Source of the DNA: Calvatia gigantea | Lineage: Eukaryota; Basidiomycota; Agaricomycetes; Agaricales; Lycoperdaceae | Assembly (NCBI GenBank): GCA_025093985.1 | Contig: JACAAK010000009.1 | Span: 558,001-622,000, forward strand | Length of the DNA: 64,000 nt | Direction: 5' to 3' | Shown here: one piece after another, positions 10,950 through 24,451 of the stretch | Position numbering within the stretch: the stretch's first letter is position 1 | Layout: every line of letters starts with the position of its first letter | Notes under the pieces: generated by a model | What the model saw: only the letters and a program-made list of their open reading frames with translations | What the model was told of the DNA's origin: nothing | Database searches by the model: none | Translations under genes and position numbers: made by a program

Positions 10950-13900
10950 GGTTGTTGGGTCTACCGGAATTCCGTGGGAACTCCGGATGTTCACGACTGT
11001 CTTGTCCGTGATCCGCTTGATCTTCATCTCATATCTCTGTTGAAATTTGCAATCCAATCAGCGATTCAGCTTCGAAAAATTGAGTAGCCTGCCAGAACGC
11101 AATGTAGATCTGTGTTCTATCTCTCTTTACTGTCCTGCGCTACCGTCTGAATGAAAATTTTGCAAGACCGGGCATCGCTCCTGCTTGGAGTTATGCCTCC
11201 GTTGGCACAATGGTCGCGCTTCTGAGGCAAAAAAAAAATCCTGGGACTATCTCAGGTTGTCCTTTGATCGCCGCTCCACCTGCCAGAAGGCGTCAATCGC
11301 ACACCCTCGGACAAAAGGGTCCCTTCCCACCCGACGGCCGTAAGCACCATTGGACAAATTTACCCTCACATCCCCACTCCGAGGCCGATTTGAATGCAGG
11401 ATCCCCACTCTACCTACTGTTTATCGGATCGATGGTGTTGAGGGCAAGGGAAGCATCAGAGAATCCGAGGGGTTGCATGGGTGGATGTTGTTTCACAAGT
11501 TAGGGATCAATTTGTTGTCAACCGTCAAACTCAGATTGAGTATCGGATAGGCGGCGTTCGTCTGCTTGCGCTGTTGGCGGATATGGTGGAGGCGGGTATG
11601 GAGTCTGAAAGGGGTAAGGCCGAGGCTGGATTCGACGGACGGAGAGTGGTTCCCAGATATGTTTTCGGTTCCGCATTCTTTTTTGGTGTCCCAAGCTGTT
11701 TTTTTTGTTCTTTCTGATCCTCATCCCACCGCATCTGTCGGGCTCGTAAACTTGGCTGCTCCCAAAAAATTCCTGAGGCCGATCAGCAAACCTCTAATCA
11801 AGGTACGCCATCCAGATACCATCCCTCGACTGCGTTGTTATCTATCCCCGAATACTTGACAACTCGTCCATGTGTACCTTGACTTTTGCCATCTAACGTT
11901 ATGTAATTTTTAGAGGAAACAAGACTGCTCAAACACCTTGAGCGTCACCGGCATGCCATGCGTGGAAAAAGAAAGACGTATGCCGTTTACAGTTGACCAC
12001 CGCTAGAGCGGGATCAGTGATGCTTATTGGTCCGATTGCACGTATCCTCGTTAATTATAATACGACTTTGTTTTCTATCTTTCAACTCACCGCAAAAATG
12101 GACCAGAATCCTTTCGTGCCCAGTCTCTACAGGGGTGGTTTGTTAATGGTAATCTATGAGATTCTGTGCAGTTTCTCGGTCCCTTTGGTCACAATCTCGT
12201 CTCGAGGAGTACATACACACGATCACATTGTATGGTTAGAGACCCAAATGAATGATCTATACTTCCAGAATATATATTTGTACCAAAGAAGGTTTTCATC
12301 GTGACGATCATGATGTATATGCCCTCCTTCCAACCGCGAATGATGAACTTCTCGGTAGGGACGCCTTGTTCCACCTGTGACCCTGTCCATACAACAAGCC
12401 ACGTTGAGTGATCATTTGCCACCAGCTCCGCACCCCACACCTGTTTTTTACGACATTTTTTAACAATATACTCCGGTGAATTACTCTGAAGAGACGATGG
12501 TATAACACAGACTAGGTCCTATGTACAGAAGGCTTGTCTTTTGATTTATAAAGCTACGGGAAGTGCATGCAGCGCGTTATCAGGAATTTCACCTACTAAG
12601 TGCTTAAGAACAATATACTTTACCTCGAGGCACAGGGAAGGCCCACTTCGATCAGAGAATGACCCTCACCAAGTTTAAAAGCCACGTGGCCCCACAACAC
12701 CTTCGTGGAAATTAAGAACGAGATACAACGTTAATACTTATCGAAAAATACAACAGTAACAGGGCCGTCAGCTACGGTCGCTCATCAACTCGACGAACAC
12801 CATCCAGCGCCTGTCGTTATAGATTGCCGGGACTAAACAACTGATCCACGCTACCCAGTTCCAACGTTTTGGGTAAAAACTCAAGACCCAGTGTGACACC
12901 CTGCACTAGCCGACCCTCGCAAACCAAGGTTCTACTTCCACAAAATATCCAGAGTAATGGCCATTGCACATTCCTTGGTGATCGGCCCGGTGGAAGAAAT
13001 GCTTTTCTTTTTTTTGGTGGCTTGCCCCACCTGATATCAGCGCCGGAGACAGACTCGACCTTCTCCTGTAACGAGCCGCTTTACCGCCTGCCGTTTTTGC
13101 AAGGGAAGTGTGCTACGCCAGTAATTATCCGGAGGGAGAACTCCCGACTCGGGTACCACAGCCTAAGTAGGAACAATACCGTGCCCTGAGCTGCATGATG
13201 CGGGACCGCTACTTGCAACAAACTTCACGCTAGCCCCTGAGTCAATAGAACACACGGTTTCGCGATGCTTTCTTTTTTCACTTTGAAAGTTCAGGATCTA
13301 ACAGTGAGGTGGTAACAAATCCGCACACCATCGGCCCAACTGGGAATGTCGCTCAACACACATCACGTACACACCGATATTAAATGACCGATTCGTATTC
13401 AAATTTCAGAGCGCTCAGCTCCGATAGGTCTTAGTTACCCTCACCACATCAAGCTCGTTCTCTCCATTTCGAATTATCTTCCCTTCCCGAGACCGGCCAG
13501 CCTTTGGGAAGAAGATCATTGAGAAAATGATCGCAGAATCTGCAGCGGCGGGCGACTGATGCGGAACCCCAAAGTGCGGTGGTTGGGGCCAAGAGCGAAC
13601 GACACTTGGGTCAACTACTAATATCCGGCACCACAGGAACCGACTCAGGGGGGCCGAGCCGAACCCAGCGCTCATGGGCAACCGATAATTCGGTTTTGTA
13701 TTTCGTTGGAACTTGCAAAAAAGTTACTGCACAGATTTGGGGTGGTGCCTCGCGGACGGAGGGGACTGAATGGAACGTTATGAACGTCGGTGGTTGCCGC
13801 CTTACGCGGGGTCTCGCGCAATTATACGCAGAGTAGCACTGGCATCCTGAACACAAGGCGAGATGAAACGGGTGAATTGAATGGAAGGAAGCCTTGACTG

Positions 13901-14302
13901 TTGGACACCGATGGGTGCGTGATGCGTGATCGAGGGGCCCGAGAAGCGTCAAAGGCCCATTTGCACGTAGGGCAGGTAATTGATTATCAGAATATGGATA
14001 CATGTGCCTATTTCGACGGCGTTACTACCGACTTCCTTCGGGCATGAGCTGCGGATACAGGTGCGGGTAGTACGGGCACGGCGTTTACTAGATGGTGAGT
14101 CTCCACCTTCATCAGAATTCATCAGAAAACAGCACAAAGTGGTAGGGGTTTGGCAACAGAAGGGCAGAGAATGCCACACGCGATCCATACCCAATCCCAC
14201 TCGTCAGATCAGAGTGACGTGAAGCCACGAAGAAACGGAAGCCCAGCTTGCCGTCCACCACATGAATGATCTAGATGGTGGTTTGGTTCTTATATCCCCC
14301 TT
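10950..14302. other. 3.3 kb intergenic region, no intact gene
   Basis: This lies between COG3 and HSBP1. It contains only short shadow-like ORFs. Two weak fragments are visible: a tRNA-box-A-like sequence near 11194 followed by an A10 run, and a reading frame at about 11485-11640 on the + strand reminiscent of a nuclease C-terminus (listed separately). No transposase, reverse transcriptase or terminal repeats were seen. Confidence 0.5.
11485..11640 (+). pseudogene. Possible S1/P1-type nuclease C-terminal remnant
   Basis: One frame reads QTQIEYRIGGVRLLALLADM. This resembles the final helix of S1/P1 nucleases (PF02265), where an Ile/Leu-rich helix with Gly-x-Arg-Leu-x-x-Leu-Leu closes the protein. 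No upstream zinc-ligand residues were found in any frame, so at best this is an eroded fragment. A chance match is quite possible. Confidence 0.2.
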
Positions 14303-14834
14303 TTAGAGAGATCCACTATCCGCCCTCCGCGCCGCAGTACCAGGTGTAGACGGAGCTGGAGACGGCGACTGTGGAATGTTGATGTTGCTGCTAATATCGC
14401 CATTGATGATATCCTGAATCGAGGCTTCTAGGGCATCCACGCGACCAGACATTTGTGACACTTAAACCACACAAAAGTCAAAATTTTTAATTTAGTGAGC
14501 ATAGTAATCTGAGTACATACTCCGGTCAAGAATCTGCTTAGACATATCATCAAATTTAGAGTCGAGCTGCTCTAGCAGCGTTTCAACCTATCACACGCAT
14601 GTCAGCAGAACGTCATTGGCTTCATGATCGACCCGGATCTTAAAAAGATAAGGCTTGAGCTATACGCACAAACGCAGTGAGCTCATGGGGGCTGGAAATA
14701 TCACTCGGGACGAGTGTCCCGGGCTTAGCTGCCGGATTTTGTTTACTGGCTGGCATGGGCGTCTTGTCCCTGTCGTTCTCGCCGTTCTTAGCGGGAGTGG
14801 ACGGTACTTTCAACGGTAGCGCGGAGTGTTGCAT
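14303..14834 (-). CDS. HSBP1: Heat shock factor binding protein 1 homologue
   Basis: Three exons (14834-14670, 14587-14521, 14460-14303) encode 129 residues. The conserved core reads ELTAFVETLLEQLDSKFDDM, then SKQILDRMSQMSGRVDALE and ASIQDIINGD. This is the heptad-repeat coiled coil of HSBP1, a small trimeric/hexameric protein that binds heat shock factor and dampens its activity in animals. It is more broadly linked to WASH complex assembly. The animal protein is only about 76 residues. The fungal copy here carries a ~50-residue disordered Lys/Pro/Ala-rich N-terminal extension and a Ser/Pro tail. Both splice junctions fall inside the conserved core and restore it exactly, which makes the model secure. 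Confidence 0.93.
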
Positions 14835-17193
14835 GTTGGGTCGACTAAGATAGATGGTGCGTGGAGAGAATCTTGGACGTCAACTGGTCACGGGCGCACA
14901 AGCCATTGGCCTGTAGTAATAATAGCACCAAATAAACATGTGCTCTTCCCAGATAAATGCTCAATGAGTTCACAAAAAGCTTATTGTATCACCAAAAACT
15001 TCACTGTTGTCAGAGCTATTCCTAGCTAGAGTTAATCTGGAGATTGCATCCACTATTGCGACGGAAAGCCGCATACCACATGGAAATTCGCGAGAGCTTA
15101 ATCAACAACTGTGAACTAAATATTCTTCCTGTCGAGGATTACGGTCCGGGGACTGCCTGGCTTAAACATCTCGAGACGGTATGCTATATGTCAGAAAGTG
15201 AGAAGCCCATCAGATAACGGGATATTGCGGGCGATGCAAACACATGCCTCCGAGCTGTCCAAATCTTTGGGTGGAGGTGGCAGAAACGCCCCGTTGTGGC
15301 ACACCCAACCCAGCCGCGAATTGTCCTATAGATGAAGACCATGAACTCCTGAATCGTAAGTATTTCTTGTTAATCCTCAAAAGAATTCATGGCTGGCAGG
15401 GGCCGGCATCGAAATCGAAATAATAACATCCAAAAACGGACCGCTCCATTCCGAAAGCCGACGACAGATCCAACCGTTGGTTGCGAGGTTGCCCTTCTAG
15501 AAACTAATAACACGAGAGAAACCATTGGCAGCTCGCACATAGAACGCTAACAAGATTCTCCCATCCAAGCAGATAGAATATAAGGGGTGAGCGATGATCT
15601 GTAATTTGTATACCAGGGCTACAAAGGTGGCAATAGAACGTGCCAGTCTCCGTACTCGCGAGTCTCTTGGACAGATTATTGATAACGAGAACAAACCGGC
15701 CTAAATTTTACGGGAGTACGAGCCGCCAGTCAATTTGGAAGATTCAATCACAAACGAAGTGCATTCCTTGATCTATCGGTGGTCCCAATCACACAGGAAG
15801 GGGGTGTTGTGGCATATGACTCGGGTGTAGAGACGCAGTCTTCAAGCCTCATGTTGTCATTCCAGGGCCATAGGGGTAATGGCCCAGATACAGAGCGTAT
15901 TAGATTTGTCAGGAAAAAGACCCCGCACCTCATGCTATGTCAGAGAAGGGGAACTTGAAGCTCAGGGATTGGCCGCACATACCTAATCCCCCTTATAGAT
16001 CCATGATGTCAGAAATAGTTCTGGTATCAAGATGGAAGCTTAAGCCTGGCCTTGGAACAAGCGATCAGTCCCCAAGGTGGTTCACCCAGGTTGAGGATAC
16101 TCCCTCAGGTGACTGTAATTTCCGAACATGAACAACAGTTCGAGCCTTATTCCCAAGGACTTCTGAGGTATATCCGTAGACCTATGAAAAAGCTTGCTGA
16201 ATAGCTCGTGATGAGCCACCAACTACTGGACAATGAAGACCAGAATATTCTGGATTGATATTGTAAAACGTCATGGCGCCGCACTTTAATACTAACATGC
16301 TTTTCATGTAGTAAACTCGCTCGCCGTCCTTGAAACAGGAAATTGGGAAACCTCGGAAAAGAGCCTGAGAATGGTAACAACGGAGGGAACACATTTCCCC
16401 ACCCCAAGCTCTAACAGTGGTGGCAACCAAGTTCTCTTCTTGGGTGATAATGCTCGATATGGGTTCCGTAGTTGCCTTCAGGATTCGTTGCACCCAGCGC
16501 CTGATAGGCGGAACATGTTGTCGCTGCCTTTTCCGATAAACTCTCGGAAAATAAACCGCCTAGATTCGTGCAAATGGCAGCTGCATCACGGGATAAGACA
16601 CCATTCTCCTACCAAAAGATAAACGCGTCGCGTCCCGTTCCCAAAACCCCCAGGAAAGTCCTTTGGGAGCAATAGAAGCACCCAAGGGTAAGCCAGGCCA
16701 AACACGCTGCACGATGCATCATGCATGATGCTTCAATTTTACCTGGATCGTGAGTAAATCTCTGTCCGCGACCACGAATATTTGTGAATGCGACCACATG
16801 TATTCTATAACGGCAAGGGCCACCCTTGATATCAGGTCAGCAATGCCGCTGAGATTCAAATCAGGGACGAAGAAGACGTGTTCTTCCCCATTCTCGGCCA
16901 CCTCGTGTCATTCCCGCTGTCTTTTTCGGTCCCCAAGATGGCCAAATGCAAAATAAGGGTCTCAAGGTGGGGTATACCTAGCCACTTAACGTCAGCTAGT
17001 CCCTTTCCAGCACGATCCAAGGGGTAGCAGTGCCAGTGTGGAAATAGCAGTTAAGTAGGGAAATTCTGTCATTTTGAAAGGGATCGTGACAGCGTGACAG
17101 GAGATCAGATCGATCTTTGGGAAAGACTGACTGCTCTAGTGGTCCAGAATCCCCTGCGGTCCACAAGAGTATATACAATCATCGTCCAGGGCT

Positions 17194-17433
17194 TTAAATA
17201 TCGACTTCATCCGCGAAAGCTTCTGAGAATAAGCTGACGTTCGTATCGTCATAGCGGATGTTTTCCCACAACTCTACTTGGCTTTTATCGATTGACCGGC
17301 GCAACTCAATTCGTGTCTTGGGTGGTATTGGACCTCCTTTAGGATACCTAACGGCATCCCATACCAGATTCCGGGTCTTCAGCTGAGACACAGGTACATG
17401 ATCCTGCAGTACCACACTTCCTCCCACACCCAT
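17194..17433 (-). CDS. Small uncharacterised ORF (79 aa)
   Basis: This is an unspliced 79-residue frame with a favourable start context (AAAAAATGG) and balanced composition. It has the alternating hydrophobic/charged pattern of a beta-rich domain: GSVVLQDHVPVSQL, then KTRIELRRSIDKSQVELWEN, then a Val-Ser-Leu-Phe-Ser-Glu stretch near the end. I do not recognise the family. It may be the first exon of a longer gene, since candidate donors follow, but no downstream exon could be joined convincingly. Chance is the alternative. Confidence 0.35.
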   Translation of the reverse strand: MGVGGSVVLQDHVPVSQLKTRNLVWDAVRYPKGGPIPPKTRIELRRSIDKSQVELWENIRYDDTNVSLFSEAFADEVDI

Positions 17434-17786
17434 TTTTTCTGTTCAATCCCTCACTGACACCATTTCTCATTTCGTCTACTTCCGAACCCCCTACATAATT
17501 AAACTATACCAGCCAGGTGATTGGGCCCCGTGCAGTGAATTATTGAAATTTTTCAACAGATGGTATTGCCCCCGCTTTGAGATTCGGTAAATCTGGTAAA
17601 TCCCAGCGGGTCCACCATCCGATAATATGTTCCACCCACAACATCATTTCACATATCTTCAATTTGATTAGGTCTCCATTGAAATAATGTGAGAGTGAAA
17701 AGAGGAATGGCACGGGCAGATCACAACACCGCAAAATAAATGGTTGTTTGCGTCAGGAAACTAACGGTTTGGCCAGCATTAAGTTC

Positions 17787-18284
17787 CTAGTCAAAGGGTG
17801 TGTATATCGTCGAGTCCACCTTTGCCCGATGTACAGTCCTTGGGAAGGCATGTACATTCAAAGAGCTGAGGGAAGTAATGACACTTAAACAATACGATTT
17901 TTTCAGAGCAGTGGCATCGGCAACTTCGGCATGCCGCATGGTGTACGAGGTATTTTGGAATTGACTGGCGAGTTCGCCGCTCTCACCGTCCACCAAGTGT
18001 GATCCATATTCCACTATCAACTTCTACTGGGTGAAAATGACGAAGGAAACCATTGGGTCAGACTGATCTGCGCTAAAATACCCAGATGCATGGAGGTAGT
18101 TGAGTTCCGAAGGAAGAGCACATGTCCTCGCGGTGTATGAGCTTGTTATATTTCCCTCAGAAACCCTGAGCCCAACTGAGTGCTGAGTGACGCAATGTAC
18201 TGCAGATTTGGGAACACTCGCACAAGCCACACGACTCATCGCTACATGCTCTGATCCGTCTGCGGAAAGTTTACTTTTGGGCAC
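17787..18284 (-). pseudogene. Uncharacterised ORF interrupted by a single in-frame TAG
   Basis: One frame stays open from 18284 to 17787 except for a single TAG at 18026-18024, giving about 86 plus 77 residues. The composition is protein-like, including NYLHASGYFSADQSDPM before the stop and IVEYGSHLVDGESGELASQF after it. No domain is recognised. It could be a decayed gene, two exons with a short unrecognised intron across the stop, or a chance open frame in this gene-poor block. Confidence 0.22.
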
Positions 18285-21200
18285 CTTTCATGAGGGGTTC
18301 CTTGAATCAATAGACTGCGCCCTGTGCCACATATTTCGTGCCACCCGTTCTCAGTTCCACTTGAAAAGATAGGGCTTTTGCTGTTACCCAGATTTTTTAT
18401 TTTAAGCCTACTGGTGAAGGAACATTTCACAGAGATACCGGCCGGATGAACGTAAGCGCCCCTCGTTAAACTGCAATGGTATAGTTTCCCGATGACCTCA
18501 TCTATCATCAGTGCTAAAACACTCTTGTGTCCGCATCACAGTCCTACGAGTCATAGCCGAGGTGGAAAAATGTCGGCGTAAGCCATTGTTATCTGTCCCA
18601 TGATATCATAAGCTTCGGAGCCAACCTGCTCCTCTGAGATCCAGATCAGTGCTGATCATGATCGTCCTGTTAAACAAGGTTTTGAACGTAGTGCTCTGTA
18701 TAAAGGTCATGTATACAGCGCCTCGATGATCTTATATAGTTATAGTTTGTACACTTGAAAGCACGCCAATTACCTGGTTCCAGGATTAGGACAGGTAAGG
18801 GGGGTATAATCCCACACAATCTGACTGTGAGAATTTTAGTGTAGGTAATCAGACTCCGCGGCACTGAAGAACCAGGTTCCACTGATAATTTCGCGGAGTT
18901 ATAGAATTAAGTATGCTTCGCACAATAAGTACAGGCTGTATGTCTGGCTTCAGGCCTGTCAGGCATATCAGGGACCTGTCAATGTCCTGAACCAATCAAA
19001 TTCACCTGTGAAGATGGAGCATAACATGTTCCGAGCTGCTTCGGTAGCGAAACTTAGTAGATTTCCACAAAATCCAAGCGTCAAGTATTGCACGTTTTCG
19101 AAGGGACGTTTCCCCTCACTGTCACAGCTCTGCCAGAAATACGGGTCATGACAGGATGTTCGGGTGTGATTTGTCCAGAGGTTATCGGGGCCGAGGTAGA
19201 TTTAAGTATTTGAGGTTTGTTTACAAATATTTCCAATTTAACACGTCGGGACGACGCCCAGGTTATCCCCTTTTGTTGTAGCAGCATTTTTCGAGCCCTC
19301 ATCACCATTAGCCACCATTCTTAACCTTGAATCTGACTGTATCCTCTCGGCTCGGTTGTTACACAAACACGTAGTCGCAATAGTAGGGCAAGCATACTCC
19401 GCCCGCGACTCTCACGTCCGTGCCTCGTATGTCAGGGCTTCTAGCCTCCCAGCAGAAGCGGCTATATATAGACGTGGGAATCTTATGAAATATCCATCAA
19501 AAGACCTTGAGTTCCCCTCGGTATGAAAGCACATCCCCCATACCCCTCCGCACGAGACTCGGTGAGTACAGGTAGGAATGCCCAAGCGCATCAAGCTATT
19601 GCTTGACCGAGGGAAAGCTGACAACTCGACTTCTTTCACCTGGAAGGGGGAGGGACAAATCGTCACCGTAAGAATTAAAAGAAGCAAGGCTACAAATCCA
19701 CATCATAGTGTATCTAATCTTGTCGAACGCCCAGGCGACAAGTGTTATTCGCCCGGGCCATGGGCTGGAGGGGGTGCCCGCTGTAGTACGAGGCTCTTTA
19801 TCTTCGACAATGATCACTACCAACAGGCTCGGGGGTTGTGCCACATATCTCCTGTTGCCTACACCGTACATCTGTCATGAGCTATCGGGAAGGTGTTGTA
19901 TGAGAGAAAGCGGCCATCACGAATCTGCGTGCTTCTTATGGTACTTCCGCCTTAACCGCTCAGTGCCACCAACACCACCACCTCCTTTATATTTAAGGGG
20001 TCGTGCGTGAATAGATGTCTGTTGGTAGCGTTGCAACGATGGCTTTCTCTCTCAAATATCTCGGGACTTGTTATACCCAAAAAGTTCGAACACATTTACC
20101 ATCCTGTTGCAATTCAGGATAAGTCGGTCGTTAGGGGCTGCGCCATAAACAACGCTTCAGACGTTCCCCCATTATCTCTCCTTGTCCTCATGCCATCGTC
20201 GCGTGGGTGATAAACTCGGAAAGTTTCTCTCTAACCTAGGCATTAATTCAAGCGTTGGTGGGCAACCTGGAGGAAGATCGCAATCCATCGTTTTGAGCCT
20301 TAATAATGACGTTGTTAATTTGACACGCTGCGAGGTTCAACATATTCTTTCTGTTATCCTTGTTTCTGACCTTCACCCTTGTATTGGTGCTTTTGGAATC
20401 CTTCCCCCAATGTCGCACGCTAAGGTCAACCACCATCACCGACAGAACCGATATGATCCCCAAGTTATTGACTAGGACACGCGGTTAGTCCTGAAGCAGC
20501 TCGATAACATCTTCTAGAACTTCCAATCCAACGTGAAATGGGCGTCCCCCTCAAGGCGCATACAAGCCGGAATTAATCATCGTGGTATCAATCCACGAGA
20601 CCGAAAGATGCGCGCACATAGGAAATGCCTAGAGTAACGATGTCACCGGTAAAATGGAGTTCTACCTCGAAGATGAGGGGGACCCCTTTTTATTCTCATG
20701 TCCTTCGGGCGCGTCATTGACGCACAATGTTTGGTGTTTGGGGCCGCTTACTCCAGCATACCCAACATCTTTGAGCTGCTGCTTGGTTTGCGAGTCGGCG
20801 CTTCATTCATCCGCCATATTGAAAAGATATCATCGGTGTCGGTCTCAAAATAGGAAGCTGACAGCGTCCCGGATCTAAACCGGTGTGGCGGTTCCCCATA
20901 CGAAGTCGAGCTACAGCACTACAACAACCATCGGTTCGTGATGGATCTATAACATCTCTACGAGGGGATCGCCGAGGCTCTCCATCAAAACTTGGCGGAA
21001 CAACCCTGGTTACAGGCTTTGAAGTATGTAGACGGTGTAACAAATGAATTTCTCTTTCGCCTTAATTCTTGTTAATGTCATCCAAAAACTACCTTTCAAT
21101 CGAATGTCCACCATTTTTAATACGAGAACATAATATTCCTTATTACCCGCTTGCTCGTTACATAGTACCTGAATTAAGTGCTTCAAGTTCGGTCCTCATG

Positions 21201-22655
21201 CTCACGCGAAGGGTGTGGACCCCTTGATGAATGGCTCGTTGCTCGGTATTGGGTACTAAACGTCTCTCTTCTGAGCTATTCTCAAGATGCGTTCTATACA
21301 CACCCCGATCATTTCTTCCTCCCCAGCCTATACGAGTCGGGCAGTTGCGTTACCTCTTGTTTCCCGTTGATTTGATTCGTCCTTGAATGATTTTGGCTTA
21401 CAGGGTTGATGGATGTTGGCGTTAATCAGAGTAACCCCAAATGGTGATCCTTGTTTACAGCGGCGCAATTCATTTTGAAAAATGGGAATCTCTTGCTCAT
21501 GCACATGTGTATCTATATTTTTAGTTCCTTTGCTTGCCTGGGCCGGGCCTTCGCTCCGGGATATCACTTGATTTCGAAACCGTCATACAACGGACGTTCA
21601 CCGCCTTCAATGCGTGAAACGGCGACAAGACTCATATACGCTGAAGTCGAAAATCAAAAAGTGTGGCAAGAGAAGTGCACTAGATTTCGAGCATAGCTCG
21701 AGGACCACCCCAAAAACGAGAGCGCCGGAGAACAGAAGTCGGGTACGTAATGTCTTACCAAGAAACCGGATCGTCTGAATCCCTTAGACCTCGCGCCTCG
21801 GAATATCTGAATGGGGGAAGGTCGCGGAGAGCAACACCTGTTGGACGCAGATGTCATTACACCATGTTCATCTTTATCCTCAACCATCACTGACCGGAAT
21901 CCTCAACGTCGGTAAATAAATTTACAAGTTAGGGGCTAGGCAGCTCTGAGTCAGCCGGAGATGATGTGCCAAGAAGATTGAGCCCCCATTTCACTTCAAG
22001 GATCGATAATTCTTTGTCCACGGAACGCAGGAGAAATACGGAAAAGATCCACGCCTTCAACGAAGGAAAGGAGATCGTCATTTTGAAAGTGTCCATGGAC
22101 TAGGTCGGTTGAGGACCGGCCGCACCGCCTCTGGGGGAGCGGAAGAACTCCCGGTCCAAGAAGAACTTGGTTCGGGGTGACCGTTTCATAGATCACCTGA
22201 ACCGTACGGGTGGGTCACATCACTGGTGCGCCATCGAGATCCGTTCATCTGAGGTTTGCAGTATTATCGGATCTCTGGCCATATCGCGGTTCTGAGCGAA
22301 ATCAGAGAATACCTTTTCAGGAGGTTGTAGACGTAACTTTTGGGTCGAATTGTCGTTCGACCAAATCAGTTTCAAATATACTCAGAAGGCATTTGGCGAG
22401 TGGTGGCGTTTGATAAATGTCAAGTAAACGGCTTCGGCTCACGTACCTCTCATACCTGGTAAAGGTTAATAGATGCCCAACACAAGGCATCCTGAACACA
22501 AACAGGTGGAATTTCCTCTGCAATCGATCCGGTTCGAGTAATTATTCTAATGATGCAAGTCACAGCACTGGCAAAGTTGATAAAGGAAAGCACTCAGCTT
22601 TCGGATGCTCATCCCACTACTCTCTATTGTCCAACAACCTCAAACTTATCCTATA

Positions 22656-24451
22656 ATGACGAGCAACCCCGACGTACCTCCTTTCATCGGCTATGTCGAG
22701 ACCACCGTACATGCTCTCCGACTCATCCATGCTGCGCGACAGGGTGTTATTCCGCGCATTACACGCCGCCTCAATGACACGGAGCGAAGAACAATGATCA
22801 AGAGCGGTGCCGTATTCGTATTCAGTGTTGAGGAGAGCGGTATCAAGCGGTGGACAGGTGAGGTTTCCCATCTGGCCTCCTTCATCTCCAGCCACCAACC
22901 CTTGACTGTGTACATAGATGGTCTCCTCTGGTCGCCATCGCGGATAGTGGGCAACTTCCTCGTGGGTGTTTGACTATCATGTGGAAGTTATGAGCATGAC
23001 GTATTCCTCCAGGTTTATCGGGAAATCAATGAGAGGTCGAGCAGCCGCAGCGCCCAGAAGAAGCCCTACCCCCAGCCTGGCGACTCATCTCCTCGAAGTC
23101 TTACTAGACGCAACTCTCCAGACCAAACGCCCTACCGGGGCCTCCCAGGTAGTCACTCTGGTAGTGATCAGGGAACATTTAAGCCGAACGGGCTGATCAA
23201 AAAGGTACGGGTGGCTCTACCACCAAGGGCTTTCCCCAAGTCTTATGCCACCGGTAGACGATAACCGTGACGATTGACGGGTCGGACCTCCACCTCATTT
23301 CCTATTATACCTCGGAGGACATCCGCTCTGGTGCCTTGAAGGTAAGTATTGTTGGGCAAGTTACGAGGAAACGGAGACTAAGGAATGTTTCAATAGCGCC
23401 CAACCTCACGGCCTGACATTATGGCCCTCCCTATGCCTCCGCACCTCTTCCGGTTGACCAATTTCAGAGTTCCTCCGAAGGTGGAGATTGGACCGGACAG
23501 CAAACCAAGGCTAGTGTAAGTATCTTCTTTAATTCCTGGACCGTTGTTTCTGAACCCGAACAAAGCTGCGAGGCTGAAGATCTGCCGGCAGAGTGCAAAG
23601 CGGAGGAACCCGTGTACAACATCCCCGACGCATCTAGCTGGAATTCTGGTACGAAACGTTTGATGGCTGTTGAGCCCGCGTACCCAGGGAGCCCAGTGCA
23701 CCCGTCGCATGGGCATAGTCTTTCCCATAACAATGTGTACGGACGTTCAAGCGGAAATGATCGATGGCCAGGTTCGGGAACCGAAAATGTCTTGTCATCC
23801 CTATCTATGCGCCAAGAATTGCCATGGACCCCCACACTCCATTCAGCCCATCCGAGTATTGCAAGGCGGAAGGATAGCAACTATTTACCGTCAACAGACT
23901 CTTGGTCCGGCATGAATACCTCGTCTGGCAGACCATGGCTCGGCTCTCACGACACCCCCCATACTTCTCCCCATCTTGAGCAGCGACCCCGAGTTCGTCC
24001 TGGACACCCGTACGAGGAGGCGGCAAATATCAGACGGGATCCCGAAAATCTTTCTCCGAGCTACAGTCATCGATATCCAGTACATTCCTCGAATGGCCGT
24101 GATAACACCGTTCACCGGGGTTTGCCTTGGCCCCATCACCGCGACGTGGCAACGGACTTGAAAGACAACAGGAGCCACACTGGTCACCAGTATCATGATG
24201 CTTCATTTTCACCGTCCCCTCCCCTACCCTTCTCCAGCTCCGGGTATGTTCAGCAGCAACAGCACCACAATCCTTCGCCTCACCCCTACAACTCATCTTG
24301 GTCCTCGGCCGATACATCTGGGATGGGGGCGCCGGCCGCTCTTCAAGTCCTTTCCCCTCAGTCTGGTGTAGCGTATAATACAGCTCCCTATGCGTCCAGT
24401 TCCGCTTCCATAACAGGCTCGGGGGAGTTTGCGCCTGGGGACGATATGTAA
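22656..24451 (+). CDS. WOPR-domain transcription factor (Gti1/Pac2 family)
   Basis: Six exons (22656-22857, 22918-22961, 23013-23204, 23258-23341, 23397-23515, 23566-24451) encode 508 residues. The bipartite WOPR DNA-binding domain (Gti1/Pac2, Wor1, Ryp1 family) is complete. WOPRa spans PPFIGYVETTVHALRLIHAA through WSPSRIVGNFLVYREI. WOPRb spans GLIKKTITVTIDGSDLHLIS through LFRLTNFRVPPKVEIGPD. A ~50-residue Arg/Ser/Pro linker separates them, as is usual. The last exon encodes a long disordered Ser/His/Pro/Gln-rich tail, probably an activation region. WOPR proteins are master regulators of morphological switching and development in fungi. The target programme in this organism cannot be read from sequence. 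The gene sits tail-to-tail with TFB2. Confidence 0.95.

Larger units (their letters stand above)
14835..22655. other. 7.8 kb gene-poor block with degenerate ORFs
   Basis: No gene with coherent exon structure was found between HSBP1 and the WOPR gene, although the rest of the window averages about one gene per 2.5 kb. All ORFs are below ~110 codons. A few minus-strand frames look protein-like (17194-17433, 17787-18284 and about 16182-16560) but match nothing I recognise. I saw no reverse transcriptase, integrase or transposase motifs. Old, eroded mobile or paralogous sequence would fit; so would a long non-coding interval. Confidence 0.5.

Noticed and set aside
11194..11260. tRNA-like start (box A-like TTGGCACAATGGTCGCG) followed by an A run
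   Set aside because: No box B (GGTTCRANNCC) at the required distance and the acceptor stem cannot be closed; at most a tRNA-derived fragment.
13611..14003. 130-codon minus ORF in the intergenic region
   Set aside because: Cys/Ser/Pro-rich with no splice partners, no recognisable family and an overlapping plus ORF of similar quality.
14835..22655. Retrotransposon or DNA transposon
   Set aside because: Searched by eye for reverse transcriptase, integrase, transposase motifs and long terminal repeats; none seen.
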